DNA of 64,000 bases, from contig NZ_SNWR01000001.1 of NCBI RefSeq assembly GCF_004362215.1, positions 5,686,001 to 5,750,000 of the forward strand. Direction: 5' to 3'. Below the pieces are notes generated by a model that saw only the letters and a list, made by a program, of their open reading frames with translations, made no database searches and was not told where the DNA came from. This document shows positions 8,088 to 17,625 of this stretch, one piece after another. This stretch comes from Paractinoplanes brasiliensis. GTDB lineage: Bacteria > Actinomycetota > Actinomycetes > Mycobacteriales > Micromonosporaceae. A program made the translations under genes and the position numbers. Positions within the stretch are counted from its first letter, which is position 1; every line of letters starts with the position of its first letter.

Positions 8088-10199
8088 ATGCAGGTTTGGC
8101 CTGGTCATCGGTACCCGTTGGGTGCCTCGTACGACGGCACGGGCACGAACTTCGCGATTTACTCCGAGGGGGCCGAGGCGGTCGAGCTGTGCCTGTTCGA
8201 CCCGTCCGGTAACGAGCGCAAGGTCCAGCTGCACGAGCAGGACGCGTTCGTGTGGCACGCCTACCTCCCGGGGGTCGAGCCGGGTCAGCGCTACGGCTAC
8301 CGCATGTACGGGCCGTACGACCCGTCGCGCGGCCTGCGCTACAACCCCCACAAGCTGCTGCTCGACCCGTACGCGAGGGCGGTCGACGCCGACATCGAGT
8401 GGCACCCGGCGATGTACGCGTACGACCTGGAGAACCCGGATCAGATGTCCGACCTCGACTCGGCGCCGTACATGGCCAAGGGCGTGGTCGTGAACCCGTA
8501 CTTCGACTGGGGCAACGATCGCCGGCCGGACATCCCGTACCACCACTCGGTGATCTACGAGACCCATGTCAAGGGGCTCACCGAGCGTCACCCCGAGGTG
8601 CCCAAGGACATGCGCGGCAGCTACTCGGCGATCGGCCATCCCGCGATCATCGAGCACCTCAAGAGCCTGGGCGTGACAGCGGTCGAACTGATGCCGGTGC
8701 ACCAGTTCGTGCACGACAACCGGCTGCACGACCTGGGCCTGCGCAACTACTGGGGTTACAACACGCTCGGCTTCTTCGCGCCCTACCACGGCTACTCGTC
8801 GACCGGCACCCTCGGCCAGCAGACCCAGGAGTTCCGGGGCATGGTCAAGGCGCTGCACAAGGCGGGGATGGAGGTCATCCTCGACGTGGTCTACAACCAC
8901 ACCGCGGAGGGCAACCACCTCGGCCCGACCATGAGCCTCAAGGGCATCGACAACCGGACGTACTACCGGCTCGTCGACGATCAGCCGCAGTTCTACATGG
9001 ACTACACCGGCACCGGTAACAGCCTCAACGTGCGCAGCCCGCACAGCCTCCAGCTGATCATGGACTCGCTGCGGTACTGGGTCACCGAGATGCACGTCGA
9101 CGGCTTCCGCTTCGACCTCGCCTCGACGCTGGCCCGCGAGTTCTACGACGTCGACCGGCTCTCCACGTTCTTCGAGGTGGTGCAGCAGGACCCGGTGGTC
9201 GGCCAGGTCAAGCTGATCGCCGAGCCGTGGGACGTCGGCCCCGGCGGTTACCAGGTGGGCAACTTCCCGCCCAACTGGACCGAGTGGAACGGCAAGTACC
9301 GCGACACCGTACGGGACTTCTGGCGCGGAGAGCCGGCCACGCTGGCCGAGTTCGCGTCGCGGATCACCGGCTCGGCCGACCTCTACCAGGACGACGGCCG
9401 CAAACCGTTCCACTCGATCAACTTCGTGACCGCGCACGACGGGTTCACGCTCAGCGACCTGGTCTCGTACAACGACAAGCACAACGAGGCCAACGGCGAG
9501 GAGAACCGGGACGGCGAGAGCCACAACCGGTCGTGGAACTGCGGCATCGAGGGCCCGACCGACGACGAGAAGGTGCTCGCGCTGCGGGCCAAGCAGCGGC
9601 GCAACTTCCTGGCCACGCTGATGCTGTCGCAGGGCGTGCCGATGATCTCGCACGGCGACGAGCTCGGCCGCACCCAGCAGGGCAACAACAACGCGTACTG
9701 CCAGGACAACGAGCTGGCCTGGATCGACTGGGGCGGAGCCGACGAGCAGCTGCTCGAGTTCACCCGCAGGCTCACTGCCTTCCGGCACCGCCACCAGGTG
9801 TTCCAGCGCCGGCGGTTCTTCACCGGCCTGCCGGTGACCGCCCGTGGCGGCGGCGACCCGCTGCCCGACCTGGAGTGGTTCACCCCCGACGGCCGGCAGA
9901 TGGCCGGTGACGACTGGGGCAACGACTTCGGCCGGGCCGTCGCGCTGTTCGTCAACGGCGAGGGCATCCGCGAGCGCGGGCAGTACGGCCAGCGGCACGT
10001 GGACAGCTCGTTCCTGCTGTTCTTCAACGCCCACGACGCCCCGATCGAGTTCGCCACGCCACCGGCTGAATACGGCGAGAAGTGGGAAAGGGTCATCGAG
10101 ACGGCGGAGCCGTCCCCGGATCGCCCGTCGATCGTCGAGGCAGGCAGCAAGATCTGGGTCCCCGACAGGTCGCTCATCGTGCTGGACAGGACGGTCTGA
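8088..10199 (+). CDS. glgX: glycogen debranching enzyme GlgX/TreX
   Basis: A 703-residue GH13 isoamylase-type enzyme that cleaves alpha-1,6 branches of glycogen. An N-terminal early-set beta domain (about residues 8-100) precedes the TIM barrel; the four conserved regions are clear, with nucleophile Asp343 in DGFRFDLAS, acid Glu379 in IAEPWDVGPGGY and Asp451 in FVTAHDGF. The ATG at 8088 has a G-rich RBS (GAGGGGTGGGAG) upstream. The stop is immediately followed by the treY ATG with no gap, so debranching is coupled to trehalose synthesis from maltooligosaccharides by TreY and TreZ. Length and motifs are normal for the family. Confidence 0.97.
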   Translation: MQVWPGHRYPLGASYDGTGTNFAIYSEGAEAVELCLFDPSGNERKVQLHEQDAFVWHAYLPGVEPGQRYGYRMYGPYDPSRGLRYNPHKLLLDPYARAVDADIEWHPAMYAYDLENPDQMSDLDSAPYMAKGVVVNPYFDWGNDRRPDIPYHHSVIYETHVKGLTERHPEVPKDMRGSYSAIGHPAIIEHLKSLGVTAVELMPVHQFVHDNRLHDLGLRNYWGYNTLGFFAPYHGYSSTGTLGQQTQEFRGMVKALHKAGMEVILDVVYNHTAEGNHLGPTMSLKGIDNRTYYRLVDDQPQFYMDYTGTGNSLNVRSPHSLQLIMDSLRYWVTEMHVDGFRFDLASTLAREFYDVDRLSTFFEVVQQDPVVGQVKLIAEPWDVGPGGYQVGNFPPNWTEWNGKYRDTVRDFWRGEPATLAEFASRITGSADLYQDDGRKPFHSINFVTAHDGFTLSDLVSYNDKHNEANGEENRDGESHNRSWNCGIEGPTDDEKVLALRAKQRRNFLATLMLSQGVPMISHGDELGRTQQGNNNAYCQDNELAWIDWGGADEQLLEFTRRLTAFRHRHQVFQRRRFFTGLPVTARGGGDPLPDLEWFTPDGRQMAGDDWGNDFGRAVALFVNGEGIRERGQYGQRHVDSSFLLFFNAHDAPIEFATPPAEYGEKWERVIETAEPSPDRPSIVEAGSKIWVPDRSLIVLDRTV

Positions 10200-12470
10200 A
10201 TGCCACCCACCGGAACCTACCGAGTCCAGGTCCGCCCGGACTTCGGGCTCAAGGCCACCGCCGAACTCGCCGACTACCTGGCCGACCTGGGGGTGAGTCA
10301 CCTCTACACGGCGCCGTTGCTGACCTCGACTCCGGGTTCCGAGCACGGGTACGACGTGGTCGACCACTCGGCCGTCAATCCGGCGCTGGGCGGTGCTGCC
10401 GCTTTATCGGATTTGTCCACCGCGCTCAAGGACGCCGGGCTGGGTCTGGTGGTCGACATCGTGCCCAACCACGCGGGGGTTGCGGTGCCGCACGCGAACC
10501 CCACGTGGTGGGATGTGCTGCGCCGTGGCCGCCGGTCCGAATTCTCTGATTTTTACGACATCGACTGGTCGCGGGGGCGGATCCTGATCCCGGCACTGGC
10601 CGACGGCCCCTCCGCGCTCGACCACCTGCGCGTCGAGGACGGCGAGCTGCGCTACTTCGACAAGCGATACCCGATCGCCGACGGCACCGGCGAGGGCACG
10701 CCGCGCGAGGTGCACGACCGCCAGCACTACGAGCTGGTCAACTGGACGCGCGGCGACAGCGAGCTCAACTACCGGCGGTTCTTCTCGATCACCGACCTGG
10801 CCGGCCTGCGGGTCGAGGACCCGAAGGTGTTCGACGCCACCCACGCCGAGATCCTGCGCTGGGTCCGCGAGGGCATCGTCCAGGGCATCCGGGTCGACCA
10901 CCCGGACGGCCTGCGTGACCCCGGCGCCTACTTCGAACGGCTGCGCCGGGCCGCCCCCGACGCCTGGCTCGTGATCGAGAAGATCCTCGAGCCGGGGGAG
11001 GAGATGCCGGACTGGCCGGTCGCCGGCACCACCGGCTACGACGCGCTGGCCGAGATCGGTGGCGTCTTCGTCGACCCCGGCACCGAGGCGTTCTTCGACA
11101 CGCTGCAGCACCACCTGACCGGCAGCGACCTGTCGTGGCAGGACCTGGTGCACGACACCAAGCACACGGCGGCGACCAAGCTGCTGGCGGCCGAGCTGGC
11201 CCGGATGGCCCGCCTCGCCCCCGAGATCGAGGGTTCCGCGCAAGGCCTCGCCGAGCTGGCCGCCTGCTTCCCGGTCTACCGCTCCTACCTGCCGTTCGGC
11301 TCGCGGCACCTGGCCAAGGCCCGTTCCGAGGCGGGACGGCGCCGCCCGCAGCTGATCCCGGTGCTCGACCAGATCCTCGCGCGGCTGCGCAACCCCGGCG
11401 ACGAGCTGGCCGCCCGTTTCCAGCAGTACACGGGCGCGGTGATGGCCAAGGGCGTCGAGGACACGGCGTTCTACCGCTGGACCAGGTTCACCGCGCGCAA
11501 CGAGGTCGGCAACGACCCCACCGGCTTCGGCCTCGCCCCCGACGAGTTCCACGACGCCAACGAGGAACGCCGCCGGGCCTGGCCGGACGCGATGACGTCG
11601 CTCTCGACGCACGACACCAAGCGGAGTGAGGACGTACGGGCTCGTCTGGCGGTGCTCAGCGAGGTGCCAGGCGACTGGACCGAGGTGGTGCGCCGCTGGG
11701 TGCGGGTCGCGCCGCTGCCCGATCCGGCCCTCGCGCACCTGGTATGGCAGGCCGCGGTGGGCGCCTGGCCGCTGTCTCGTGAGCGACTGCAGGCGTACGC
11801 GCTCAAATCGGCGAAGGAAGCGGCCAGCTCGACCAGCTGGACCCAGCCCGACGAGCCCTTCGAAACCGCGCTGCGCGAGATGGTCGACCGGATATACGAC
11901 GACCCGGCGCTGCACCGCGAGGTGTCCGACTTCGCCGCCTCGATCACGCCGCCCGGGTGGGTCAACTCGCTCGGCCAGAAGGTCGTGCAGCTGACCATGC
12001 CCGGCGTGCCCGACGTCTACCAGGGCAGCGAACTCTGGGACTTCTCGCTGGTCGACCCGGACAACCGCCGCCCGGTCGACTTCGCCGCCCGCAGGGAGCT
12101 GCTGACCCGCATCGACGACGGCTGGCTGCCGCCGGTGGACGAGAGCGGCGCGGCCAAGCTGCTGGTCACCAGCCGCGCCCTGCGCCTGCGCCGGCAGCGG
12201 CCCGAGCTGTTCGCCGGCTACCGCCCCGTCTACGCCGAGGGCCACGTCGGCGAGCACCTGCTCGGCTTCGACCGGGGTGGCGCGGTGACGATCGCGACGC
12301 GGCTGCCGGTCGGATTGTCACGTCACGGCGGCTGGGGCGACACCGAGGTGTCACTCGACGGCCAGAGCTGGACGGAAGTGTTCACGAATACCAGCTACGG
12401 CGGGAACCGCCTCCCGGTGGCCGAGCTTTTGCGTACCTATCCCGTCGCGCTCCTGGTGAAAGAGAAATGA
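10200..12470 (+). CDS. treY: maltooligosyl trehalose synthase TreY
   Basis: A 756-residue GH13 enzyme that converts the reducing-end alpha-1,4 bond of a maltooligosaccharide to an alpha,alpha-1,1 bond. It shows the N-terminal PTGTYRVQ start, DIVPNHAG, nucleophile Asp233 in GIRVDHPDGL, acid Glu260 in VIEKILEPGE and Asp472 in STHDTKRSED, all expected for TreY. The ATG at 10200 directly abuts the glgX TGA, and its TGA at 12468-12470 overlaps the treZ ATG (ATGA). The protein is cytosolic. A stable trehalose pool is a common osmoprotectant and spore reserve in actinomycetes. Confidence 0.97.
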   Translation: MPPTGTYRVQVRPDFGLKATAELADYLADLGVSHLYTAPLLTSTPGSEHGYDVVDHSAVNPALGGAAALSDLSTALKDAGLGLVVDIVPNHAGVAVPHANPTWWDVLRRGRRSEFSDFYDIDWSRGRILIPALADGPSALDHLRVEDGELRYFDKRYPIADGTGEGTPREVHDRQHYELVNWTRGDSELNYRRFFSITDLAGLRVEDPKVFDATHAEILRWVREGIVQGIRVDHPDGLRDPGAYFERLRRAAPDAWLVIEKILEPGEEMPDWPVAGTTGYDALAEIGGVFVDPGTEAFFDTLQHHLTGSDLSWQDLVHDTKHTAATKLLAAELARMARLAPEIEGSAQGLAELAACFPVYRSYLPFGSRHLAKARSEAGRRRPQLIPVLDQILARLRNPGDELAARFQQYTGAVMAKGVEDTAFYRWTRFTARNEVGNDPTGFGLAPDEFHDANEERRRAWPDAMTSLSTHDTKRSEDVRARLAVLSEVPGDWTEVVRRWVRVAPLPDPALAHLVWQAAVGAWPLSRERLQAYALKSAKEAASSTSWTQPDEPFETALREMVDRIYDDPALHREVSDFAASITPPGWVNSLGQKVVQLTMPGVPDVYQGSELWDFSLVDPDNRRPVDFAARRELLTRIDDGWLPPVDESGAAKLLVTSRALRLRRQRPELFAGYRPVYAEGHVGEHLLGFDRGGAVTIATRLPVGLSRHGGWGDTEVSLDGQSWTEVFTNTSYGGNRLPVAELLRTYPVALLVKEK

Positions 12471-14194
12471 CGCTTTTTGAGGTGTGGGCCCCGGAGAAGA
12501 CCGTACGGCTTTCCGTGGCCGGAGAGGTCCAGGACATGGAACGCGGTGCGGACGGGTGGTGGCGCCTCGACGTGCCGTCGGCCGGCCCGGGTGCCGACTA
12601 CGCGTACGTGCTGGAAGGTGAGGAACGGCCCGACCCGCGCTCGCTCTGGCAACCGGAAGGCGTGCACGGGCCCAGCCGGGTCTACGACCACTCGGCGTTC
12701 GGCTGGACCGACCAGGCATGGACCGGCCGCCAGCTGCCCGGCTCGGTGCTCTACGAGATGCACGTCGGCACGTTCACGCCCGAGGGCACGTTCGACTCGG
12801 CCATCGACCGGCTCGACCACCTCGTCGAACTCGGCGTCGACCTGGTCGAGCTGCTGCCGGTCAACTCGTTCAACGGCCAGTACAACTGGGGGTACGACGG
12901 CGTCGCCTGGTTCGCGCCGCACGAGGCGTACGGGGGTCCCGACGGGCTGAAGCGCTTCGTCGACGCCGCCCACGGCCGCGGGCTGGGCGTGGTGCTCGAC
13001 GTCGTCTACAACCACTTCGGGCCGTCCGGCGCGTACGCCCCGATGTTCGCCCCCTACCTCAGCTCGGCCGGCTCCAACCCGTGGGGCTCGTCGGTCAACC
13101 TGGACGGGCCGGGCGCCGACGAGGTCCGCCGCTACATCGTCGACAACGTGCTGATGTGGCTGCGCGACTACCATATGGACGGCCTGCGGCTCGACGCCGT
13201 GCACGCGCTGGCCGACCACTCCGCGATCCACCTGCTCGAGCAGATGGCTGTGGAGGTCGAATCGCTCTCGACCCACCTGCGCCGCCCGCTGTCGCTCATC
13301 GCCGAGTCCGACCTCAACGACCCGCGGCTCATCACGCCCCGCGAGGCCGGCGGGTACGGGCTCAACGCGCAATGGGACGACGACATCCACCACGTGCTGC
13401 ACGCGTTGCTCACCGGCGAACGGCAGGGCTACTACGGCGACTTCGGCTCACTCGAATCGCTGCAGACCGTGCTGACCGGCGCGTTCTTCCACGCCGGCAC
13501 GTTCTCCAGCTTCCGCAACCGCCGGCACGGGCGGCCGGTCAACCGCTCCACCACCCCCGGCCACCGATTCGTGGCGTTCCTGCAGGACCACGACCAGATC
13601 GGCAACCGGGCCATCGGCGACCGCATCTCGGCCACGCTCTCGCCCGGCCTGCTCAAGGTCGGCGCCACCCTGCTGCTGACCTCACCGTTCACGCCGATGC
13701 TGTTCATGGGCGAGGAGTGGGCGGCCAGCAGCCCCTGGCAGTTCTTCACCAGCCACCCCGAACCCGAGCTGGCCGCGGCGGTGCAGAACGGCCGGCGGCG
13801 AGAGTTCGCCGCGCACGGGTGGGCCGAGGCCGAGGTGCCCGACCCGCAGGACCCGGAGACGTTCCAGCGGTCCAAGCTCAACTGGGACGAGGTGGCCAAG
13901 CCCGGACACGCCGAGATCCTCGACCTGTACAAGCGGCTGATCGCACTGCGGCGGTCGCGGCCCGAGCTGACGGATCCGTGGCTCGACACGGTGGAGGTCT
14001 GGCACGGCGATCAGCACCTGGTGATGCGGCGGGGGAACACGGCGGTGGCGGTGAACCTGGCTTCCGGGTCGCAGACGGTGTCGCTGCGGGACGTGCCGTC
14101 GAAGGTGCTCCTGGCCACCACCGAGGGTGTGGCTTTGCAGCGGGATCGGGTGGAGCTGCCGGGGGAGAGCGCGGTGGTGGTCGCTTACCGCTGA
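12467..14194 (+). CDS. treZ: malto-oligosyltrehalose trehalohydrolase TreZ
   Basis: A 575-residue GH13 hydrolase that releases trehalose from maltooligosyl trehalose, the last step of the TreXYZ route. Motifs are VVLDVVYNHFGP, nucleophile Asp243 in GLRLDAVHAL, acid Glu280 in LIAESDLNDPR and Asp376 in LQDHDQIGNRAIGDR. An N-terminal beta-sandwich domain starts WAPEKTVRLSV. The ATG at 12467 is inside the ATGA overlap with treY; the open frame reaching back into treY is not used. A tandem repeat tract follows within about 50 bp of its stop. Confidence 0.97.
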   Translation: MTLFEVWAPEKTVRLSVAGEVQDMERGADGWWRLDVPSAGPGADYAYVLEGEERPDPRSLWQPEGVHGPSRVYDHSAFGWTDQAWTGRQLPGSVLYEMHVGTFTPEGTFDSAIDRLDHLVELGVDLVELLPVNSFNGQYNWGYDGVAWFAPHEAYGGPDGLKRFVDAAHGRGLGVVLDVVYNHFGPSGAYAPMFAPYLSSAGSNPWGSSVNLDGPGADEVRRYIVDNVLMWLRDYHMDGLRLDAVHALADHSAIHLLEQMAVEVESLSTHLRRPLSLIAESDLNDPRLITPREAGGYGLNAQWDDDIHHVLHALLTGERQGYYGDFGSLESLQTVLTGAFFHAGTFSSFRNRRHGRPVNRSTTPGHRFVAFLQDHDQIGNRAIGDRISATLSPGLLKVGATLLLTSPFTPMLFMGEEWAASSPWQFFTSHPEPELAAAVQNGRRREFAAHGWAEAEVPDPQDPETFQRSKLNWDEVAKPGHAEILDLYKRLIALRRSRPELTDPWLDTVEVWHGDQHLVMRRGNTAVAVNLASGSQTVSLRDVPSKVLLATTEGVALQRDRVELPGESAVVVAYR

Positions 14195-14244
14195 TTCTGC
14201 TGCGGTTGTGATTGGGGCCCGCTGACGGGGGCTCCGGCTGTGCC

Positions 14245-14434
14245 CGTGGTTGTGGTTGTGCCTGTTGGCGGGGAGCTCGGGCTGTGTCTGTGGTTGTGCC
14301 TGTTGGCGGGGAGCTCGGGCTGTGTCTGTGGTTGTGCCCGTTGGCGGGAAGATCGCGCTGTGTCTGTGGTTGTGCCCGTCGGCGGGAAGATCGCGCTGTG
14401 TCCGTGGTTGTGCTTGTCGGCGGGGAGCTCGTGG
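14245..14434. repeat. 38-bp tandem repeat, about five copies, between convergent genes
   Basis: Units starting TGTGTCTGTGGTTGTGCC recur at 14283, 14321, 14359 and 14397 with a divergent copy before them. Unit length is 38 bp, not a multiple of three. There are no spacers, so it is not CRISPR. Most of the 14195-14615 gene-free stretch is this array; the rest holds TGTGGACAA-type motifs near 14471 and 14503 and nothing else recognisable. Confidence 0.92.
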
Positions 14435-14615
14435 CTGCGTCGGCGTGGTTGTGGACGCGCCGTGCTGCCCCTGTGGACGAAGCCGACCGGGCCGTACGCC
14501 CCTGTGGACAACCGGACCCGTCTGGCTTGACAACCGGGTAATCTCTTCGGCTCATCCCCGAGGTGGGTGGGGGGTTGGGATGGCCGTACCGGGGATTTGT
14601 CGCTTTTGTTGCGAG

Positions 14616-15314
14616 CTAGCGGTTTAGGGCGGTTCGGGCTACTGCGCGTGGTTGGGTCCGAACAGGGCCGGCGCCGCGCCAGCGCTGGCTCAGTCGGTAG
14701 GCGAGGGCCCGGCTGCCGTGGATCGCGCCGGTCGGATGCAGGTCAGGGGCCGTGTTGCGGACCGGATCGAAGGCCAATTCCGCATCCGTACGGGCGGGAA
14801 GCGCGCCGCCGCCGAAGGTGACCCGGCCGAACGCGCGGTCGCCCGCCATCAACGTGATCTGCCCACTGGTGATCGCGTCGAGGTCGTCGCCCAGTGGCTC
14901 GTCGGGCCGGGCGGACAGGTAGATCTTGCGGTCGGCGCCCGTGCGGTAGGCCAGGATCGACCCGTACATGGTGTCGAACGAGTGCCGCGGCATCGGCACG
15001 TGCCGCGTGAACCGGCCCTGTCCGCATGTCGACAGCAGCAGGTCGAGGTCGCGCTCGTCGCCGTGCACGCGGACGGTCAGGCCCAGCACGTCGGCCCGGC
15101 CGGGCTTGGTGCCGGCGCCCTTCGAGATCCGTACGGTGACCGGGTGCCGACCCGGACGGTCGATCAGCGCGGCCCCCGTGTCCGAGCCCCAGACCTCCAG
15201 GTCCCCGCGGTACGAGCGGCCGTCGGGGTGCAGGAAACGGCGGTGGCGGGAGCGGACGACCCGGACGCCCAGCGCGGTCGCGAGCGCGGCGCCGGCGATG
15301 ACGGACAGTCTCAT
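14616..15314 (-). CDS. catalase-superfamily-like membrane-anchored protein
   Basis: A 232-residue protein. The first 20 residues (MRLSVIAGAALATALGVRVV) form a signal or anchor segment. The rest contains HPDGRSYRGDLEVWG, HPVTVRISKGAG, a GLTVRVHG strand and a MPRHSFDTMYGSILAYR segment, a pattern I associate loosely with catalase-like heme proteins (SrpA-type); a canonical Tyr heme ligand cannot be assigned with confidence. The ATG at 15314 is the first in frame. It is divergent from the solute-binding gene at 15400 and convergent with treZ across a repeat tract. The function is uncertain. Confidence 0.6.
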   Translation of the reverse strand: MRLSVIAGAALATALGVRVVRSRHRRFLHPDGRSYRGDLEVWGSDTGAALIDRPGRHPVTVRISKGAGTKPGRADVLGLTVRVHGDERDLDLLLSTCGQGRFTRHVPMPRHSFDTMYGSILAYRTGADRKIYLSARPDEPLGDDLDAITSGQITLMAGDRAFGRVTFGGGALPARTDAELAFDPVRNTAPDLHPTGAIHGSRALAYRLSQRWRGAGPVRTQPRAVARTALNR

Positions 15315-15399
15315 GGCTGTGCGGTACCCCGGCGGGGCCGGGTGAATCAGTCAACCCGGGAATCCCGCCTGTGACATTCATGCGGCACTATTGGCCGCC

Positions 15400-16536
15400 A
15401 TGAACGGGGATGGGACGGGTTCGGAGCGAAGCGGCGCGTCGGGGCGGTTCGCGTGGCCGCTGCGACGCCGTACGCCCCCGGGGCCGGAGGGCACGGCCGA
15501 GGACATCGCGGTCCAGGACGTAGCCGAGCGCGAGGCCGCCGACCGCCGGCTGCCCCCTCCCGATCCTGAGCCGCTGGTCGACCCGCCGCCCCGGTTCAAC
15601 CTGGCCATGTTCCGGCTGGCCGCGCTCGGGCTGGCGCTGGTGCTGACGTTGGGGCTGGGCCTGGCGCGGGTCTTCGGCGGCGGACCGCCGTCAGTGGCCG
15701 ATCTGCGCGCGCAGTCCGGCGTGGACACATGGACGGTGTTGCCGATCGGGGTCAAGGACGATCAACCCGGTACGGCGTTCCGCGACGAGACCGGGGTGTG
15801 GCGCGGCTTCGACGTCGACGTCGCGTACATGATCGCCGAGGATCTCGGGTTCCGGCGCGACGACGTGCGGTTCTACGGGATGGAGAGCGAGGACCGTCTG
15901 CGCATGCAGGCCGTCGACCTCGAGGGCAACCGGGTGCCGGTCAAGCTCGTCGTGGCCAGCTTCAGCATCACGCCCGAACGGGAAGCCGCGCCGGGGGTCA
16001 CGTTCTCGGAGCCGTACCTGTTCACCGAGCAGTCCTTGATCACGTTGCACGGTAAGCACAAGCCCATCTCGACGTTGCGCGACCTCAGGGGCAAGACCGT
16101 TTGCTCCCTTTCCGCGGCGACCAGTGTGACCGCCCCGGAGAACGCCGGAGCAATCGTGACGAGCCGTAACCGGATCAGCGAGTGCTTCGCCGACCTCCGC
16201 AAGAGTGACGTCGACGCCGTCTCCACCGATGCCGCCATCCTGGCCGGGTACAAGGCGAAGTACCCGAAGGAGTTCGACCACTGGGACCTCGGTCTCGACG
16301 CCACCGAGGCGTACGGGGTCAATGTCGGGGACAACGAAGCGCTCAAGAAACTCGTCGATCTGACCCTTTACCGCTCGTATTACGACCCGGCCGACGACCG
16401 CTGGGAGAAGGCGTTCCAGGAGCATCTGCAGTCCGAGGCGAAGGCGAACGGCAAGGTCCCGATCGCGGTGGCGACGCAGCCGCGGCCCGAGCGCCCGGAC
16501 ATCCGCGAGCTGCCCTGGGAGGACGTGTTCAAGTGA
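15400..16536 (+). CDS. membrane-anchored solute-binding domain protein (amino-acid type SBP3)
   Basis: A 378-residue protein. An acidic, Pro-rich cytoplasmic segment (1-66) is followed by one transmembrane helix (about 68-92) and an extracellular periplasmic-binding-protein domain (SBP_bac_3) showing WRGFDVDVAYMIAEDLGF, FSEPYLFTEQSL and a DAVSTDAAILAGY loop. It has a transmembrane anchor instead of a lipobox, and no ABC permease or ATPase is adjacent, so it looks like a sensor rather than a transport component. The ATG at 15400 is chosen over a TTG at 15391. It overlaps the next membrane-protein gene by GTGA, and a PP2C phosphatase gene follows. A glutamate/glutamine-like ligand is plausible. 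Confidence 0.85.
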   Translation: MNGDGTGSERSGASGRFAWPLRRRTPPGPEGTAEDIAVQDVAEREAADRRLPPPDPEPLVDPPPRFNLAMFRLAALGLALVLTLGLGLARVFGGGPPSVADLRAQSGVDTWTVLPIGVKDDQPGTAFRDETGVWRGFDVDVAYMIAEDLGFRRDDVRFYGMESEDRLRMQAVDLEGNRVPVKLVVASFSITPEREAAPGVTFSEPYLFTEQSLITLHGKHKPISTLRDLRGKTVCSLSAATSVTAPENAGAIVTSRNRISECFADLRKSDVDAVSTDAAILAGYKAKYPKEFDHWDLGLDATEAYGVNVGDNEALKKLVDLTLYRSYYDPADDRWEKAFQEHLQSEAKANGKVPIAVATQPRPERPDIRELPWEDVFK

Positions 16537-17555
16537 GCGACGTCTTCGCCAAGGGCGGCTCGGTCATCCCGCGCCGGCGCCGGGCCCAGCTGAACTGGCT
16601 GCTCACCGTGCTGCCGGCGTTCCCGCTGGTGCTGCTGGTGCTGCGGTTGTGGTACCTGAGCCGCCAGGATCTGCCCACGATGCTGCTGCTGGTGCAGTAC
16701 ATCTCGCCGCTCGGCATGATCAGCGCGCTGTTCATCACGCTGATCTGGACCGTGCCCGCGGTGATCCTGGTGCTCCGGCTGCTCGGCGGCATCCTGCTGG
16801 TCAGCACGCCCGACGACGCCGGTCGCTCGCTGCTGGCCGTGACCGCGCTGCGGATGCCCGACTGGGTGGTGCTGCTGGCGGCGATGCTGGCCGGCTTCAC
16901 CTGGCAGCTGCGGCTGCTGCCCACGCTGGCGATGCTGGTCGTGGCCATCCTCGGGCTGACGGCGGCGCAACGGTTCCGCGGCGAGCGCTGGCTGATGCGG
17001 TGGATCACGCTGGGCGTCCCGATCCTGGTCGGCGCGATCGTGCTGATCTTCGTGTGGCCGGGCCTCACCGAGGCGCTGCGCGGCGGCGAGACCTCCACAG
17101 CGCTGCTGCTGGGCGTGCCGCCGCTGCTCGGGCCGCTGCTCACCGGGCCGGTGCCGCCCTGGTCGGCGCGGCTCGTCACGCACTGGCCGGCGGTCGGGGC
17201 GGCTCTCGTGGCGCCGCTGGTGATCGGCGTGGTGTTCCTGCGGGCGCCCGTCCTGCCGGACAGCGCCGTCGAGTTCGGCCCGGAAGAAGGACCCCTTGAC
17301 GTCGTACGGGGGCAGTTGATCAGCGTGGATGACACGTCGACCACTGTGTTGCGCAGCGGCGGGCAGGTAACGTTCCTTCCCAACGACCAAGTCCGTTCCA
17401 AGACCCTCTGCCCCGAGCCCGTACGCCCGCCGGAGAGCGCAGTCGAGGTCCGTGGCTGGCCCCTGTCGGACTCGGCGCTTTCGTGGATCGCGCCGACACG
17501 CCGTGTGACAGAGGTCGATCCCCGGTGCCTCGGCCGTCCCCTGAAGCCCAGGTGA
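16533..17555 (+). CDS. polytopic membrane protein of unknown function
   Basis: A 340-residue protein with roughly seven or eight hydrophobic segments between residues 18 and 240 and a hydrophilic C-terminal region of about 90 residues containing DVVRGQLISVDDTSTTVL and two Cys residues. The GTG at 16533 overlaps the stop of the solute-binding gene (GTGA). I do not recognise the family. Its coupling to an anchored binding domain and proximity to a Ser/Thr phosphatase gene parallels, in layout only, the mycobacterial GlnH-GlnX module that signals to PknG. Leu/Val/Ala-rich helices dominate; no channel or transporter signature is visible. Confidence 0.8.
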   Translation: MSDVFAKGGSVIPRRRRAQLNWLLTVLPAFPLVLLVLRLWYLSRQDLPTMLLLVQYISPLGMISALFITLIWTVPAVILVLRLLGGILLVSTPDDAGRSLLAVTALRMPDWVVLLAAMLAGFTWQLRLLPTLAMLVVAILGLTAAQRFRGERWLMRWITLGVPILVGAIVLIFVWPGLTEALRGGETSTALLLGVPPLLGPLLTGPVPPWSARLVTHWPAVGAALVAPLVIGVVFLRAPVLPDSAVEFGPEEGPLDVVRGQLISVDDTSTTVLRSGGQVTFLPNDQVRSKTLCPEPVRPPESAVEVRGWPLSDSALSWIAPTRRVTEVDPRCLGRPLKPR

Positions 17556-17625
17556 CAGTGTTTTCCGCCGACGCGCCGCCGAGCCCGTGCAGACAGGGTT
17601 GCGATGATCTGGGAAGCTGCACGCC

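Noticed and set aside
7599..10367. Very long minus-strand open frame (over 900 codons) antisense to glgX
   Set aside because: Only its last 76 codons resemble a protein family (KhtT-like); the rest is antisense to a perfectly conserved GlgX and is an effect of GC-rich third positions.
10404..12257. 617-codon minus-strand open frame antisense to treY
   Set aside because: No family motifs; overlaps a full TreY gene with all catalytic residues.
14245..14434. Possible CRISPR array
   Set aside because: The units are contiguous with no spacers, the unit is not palindromic, and no cas genes are near. The same applies to arrays at 20792, 27704, 32660 and 33871.
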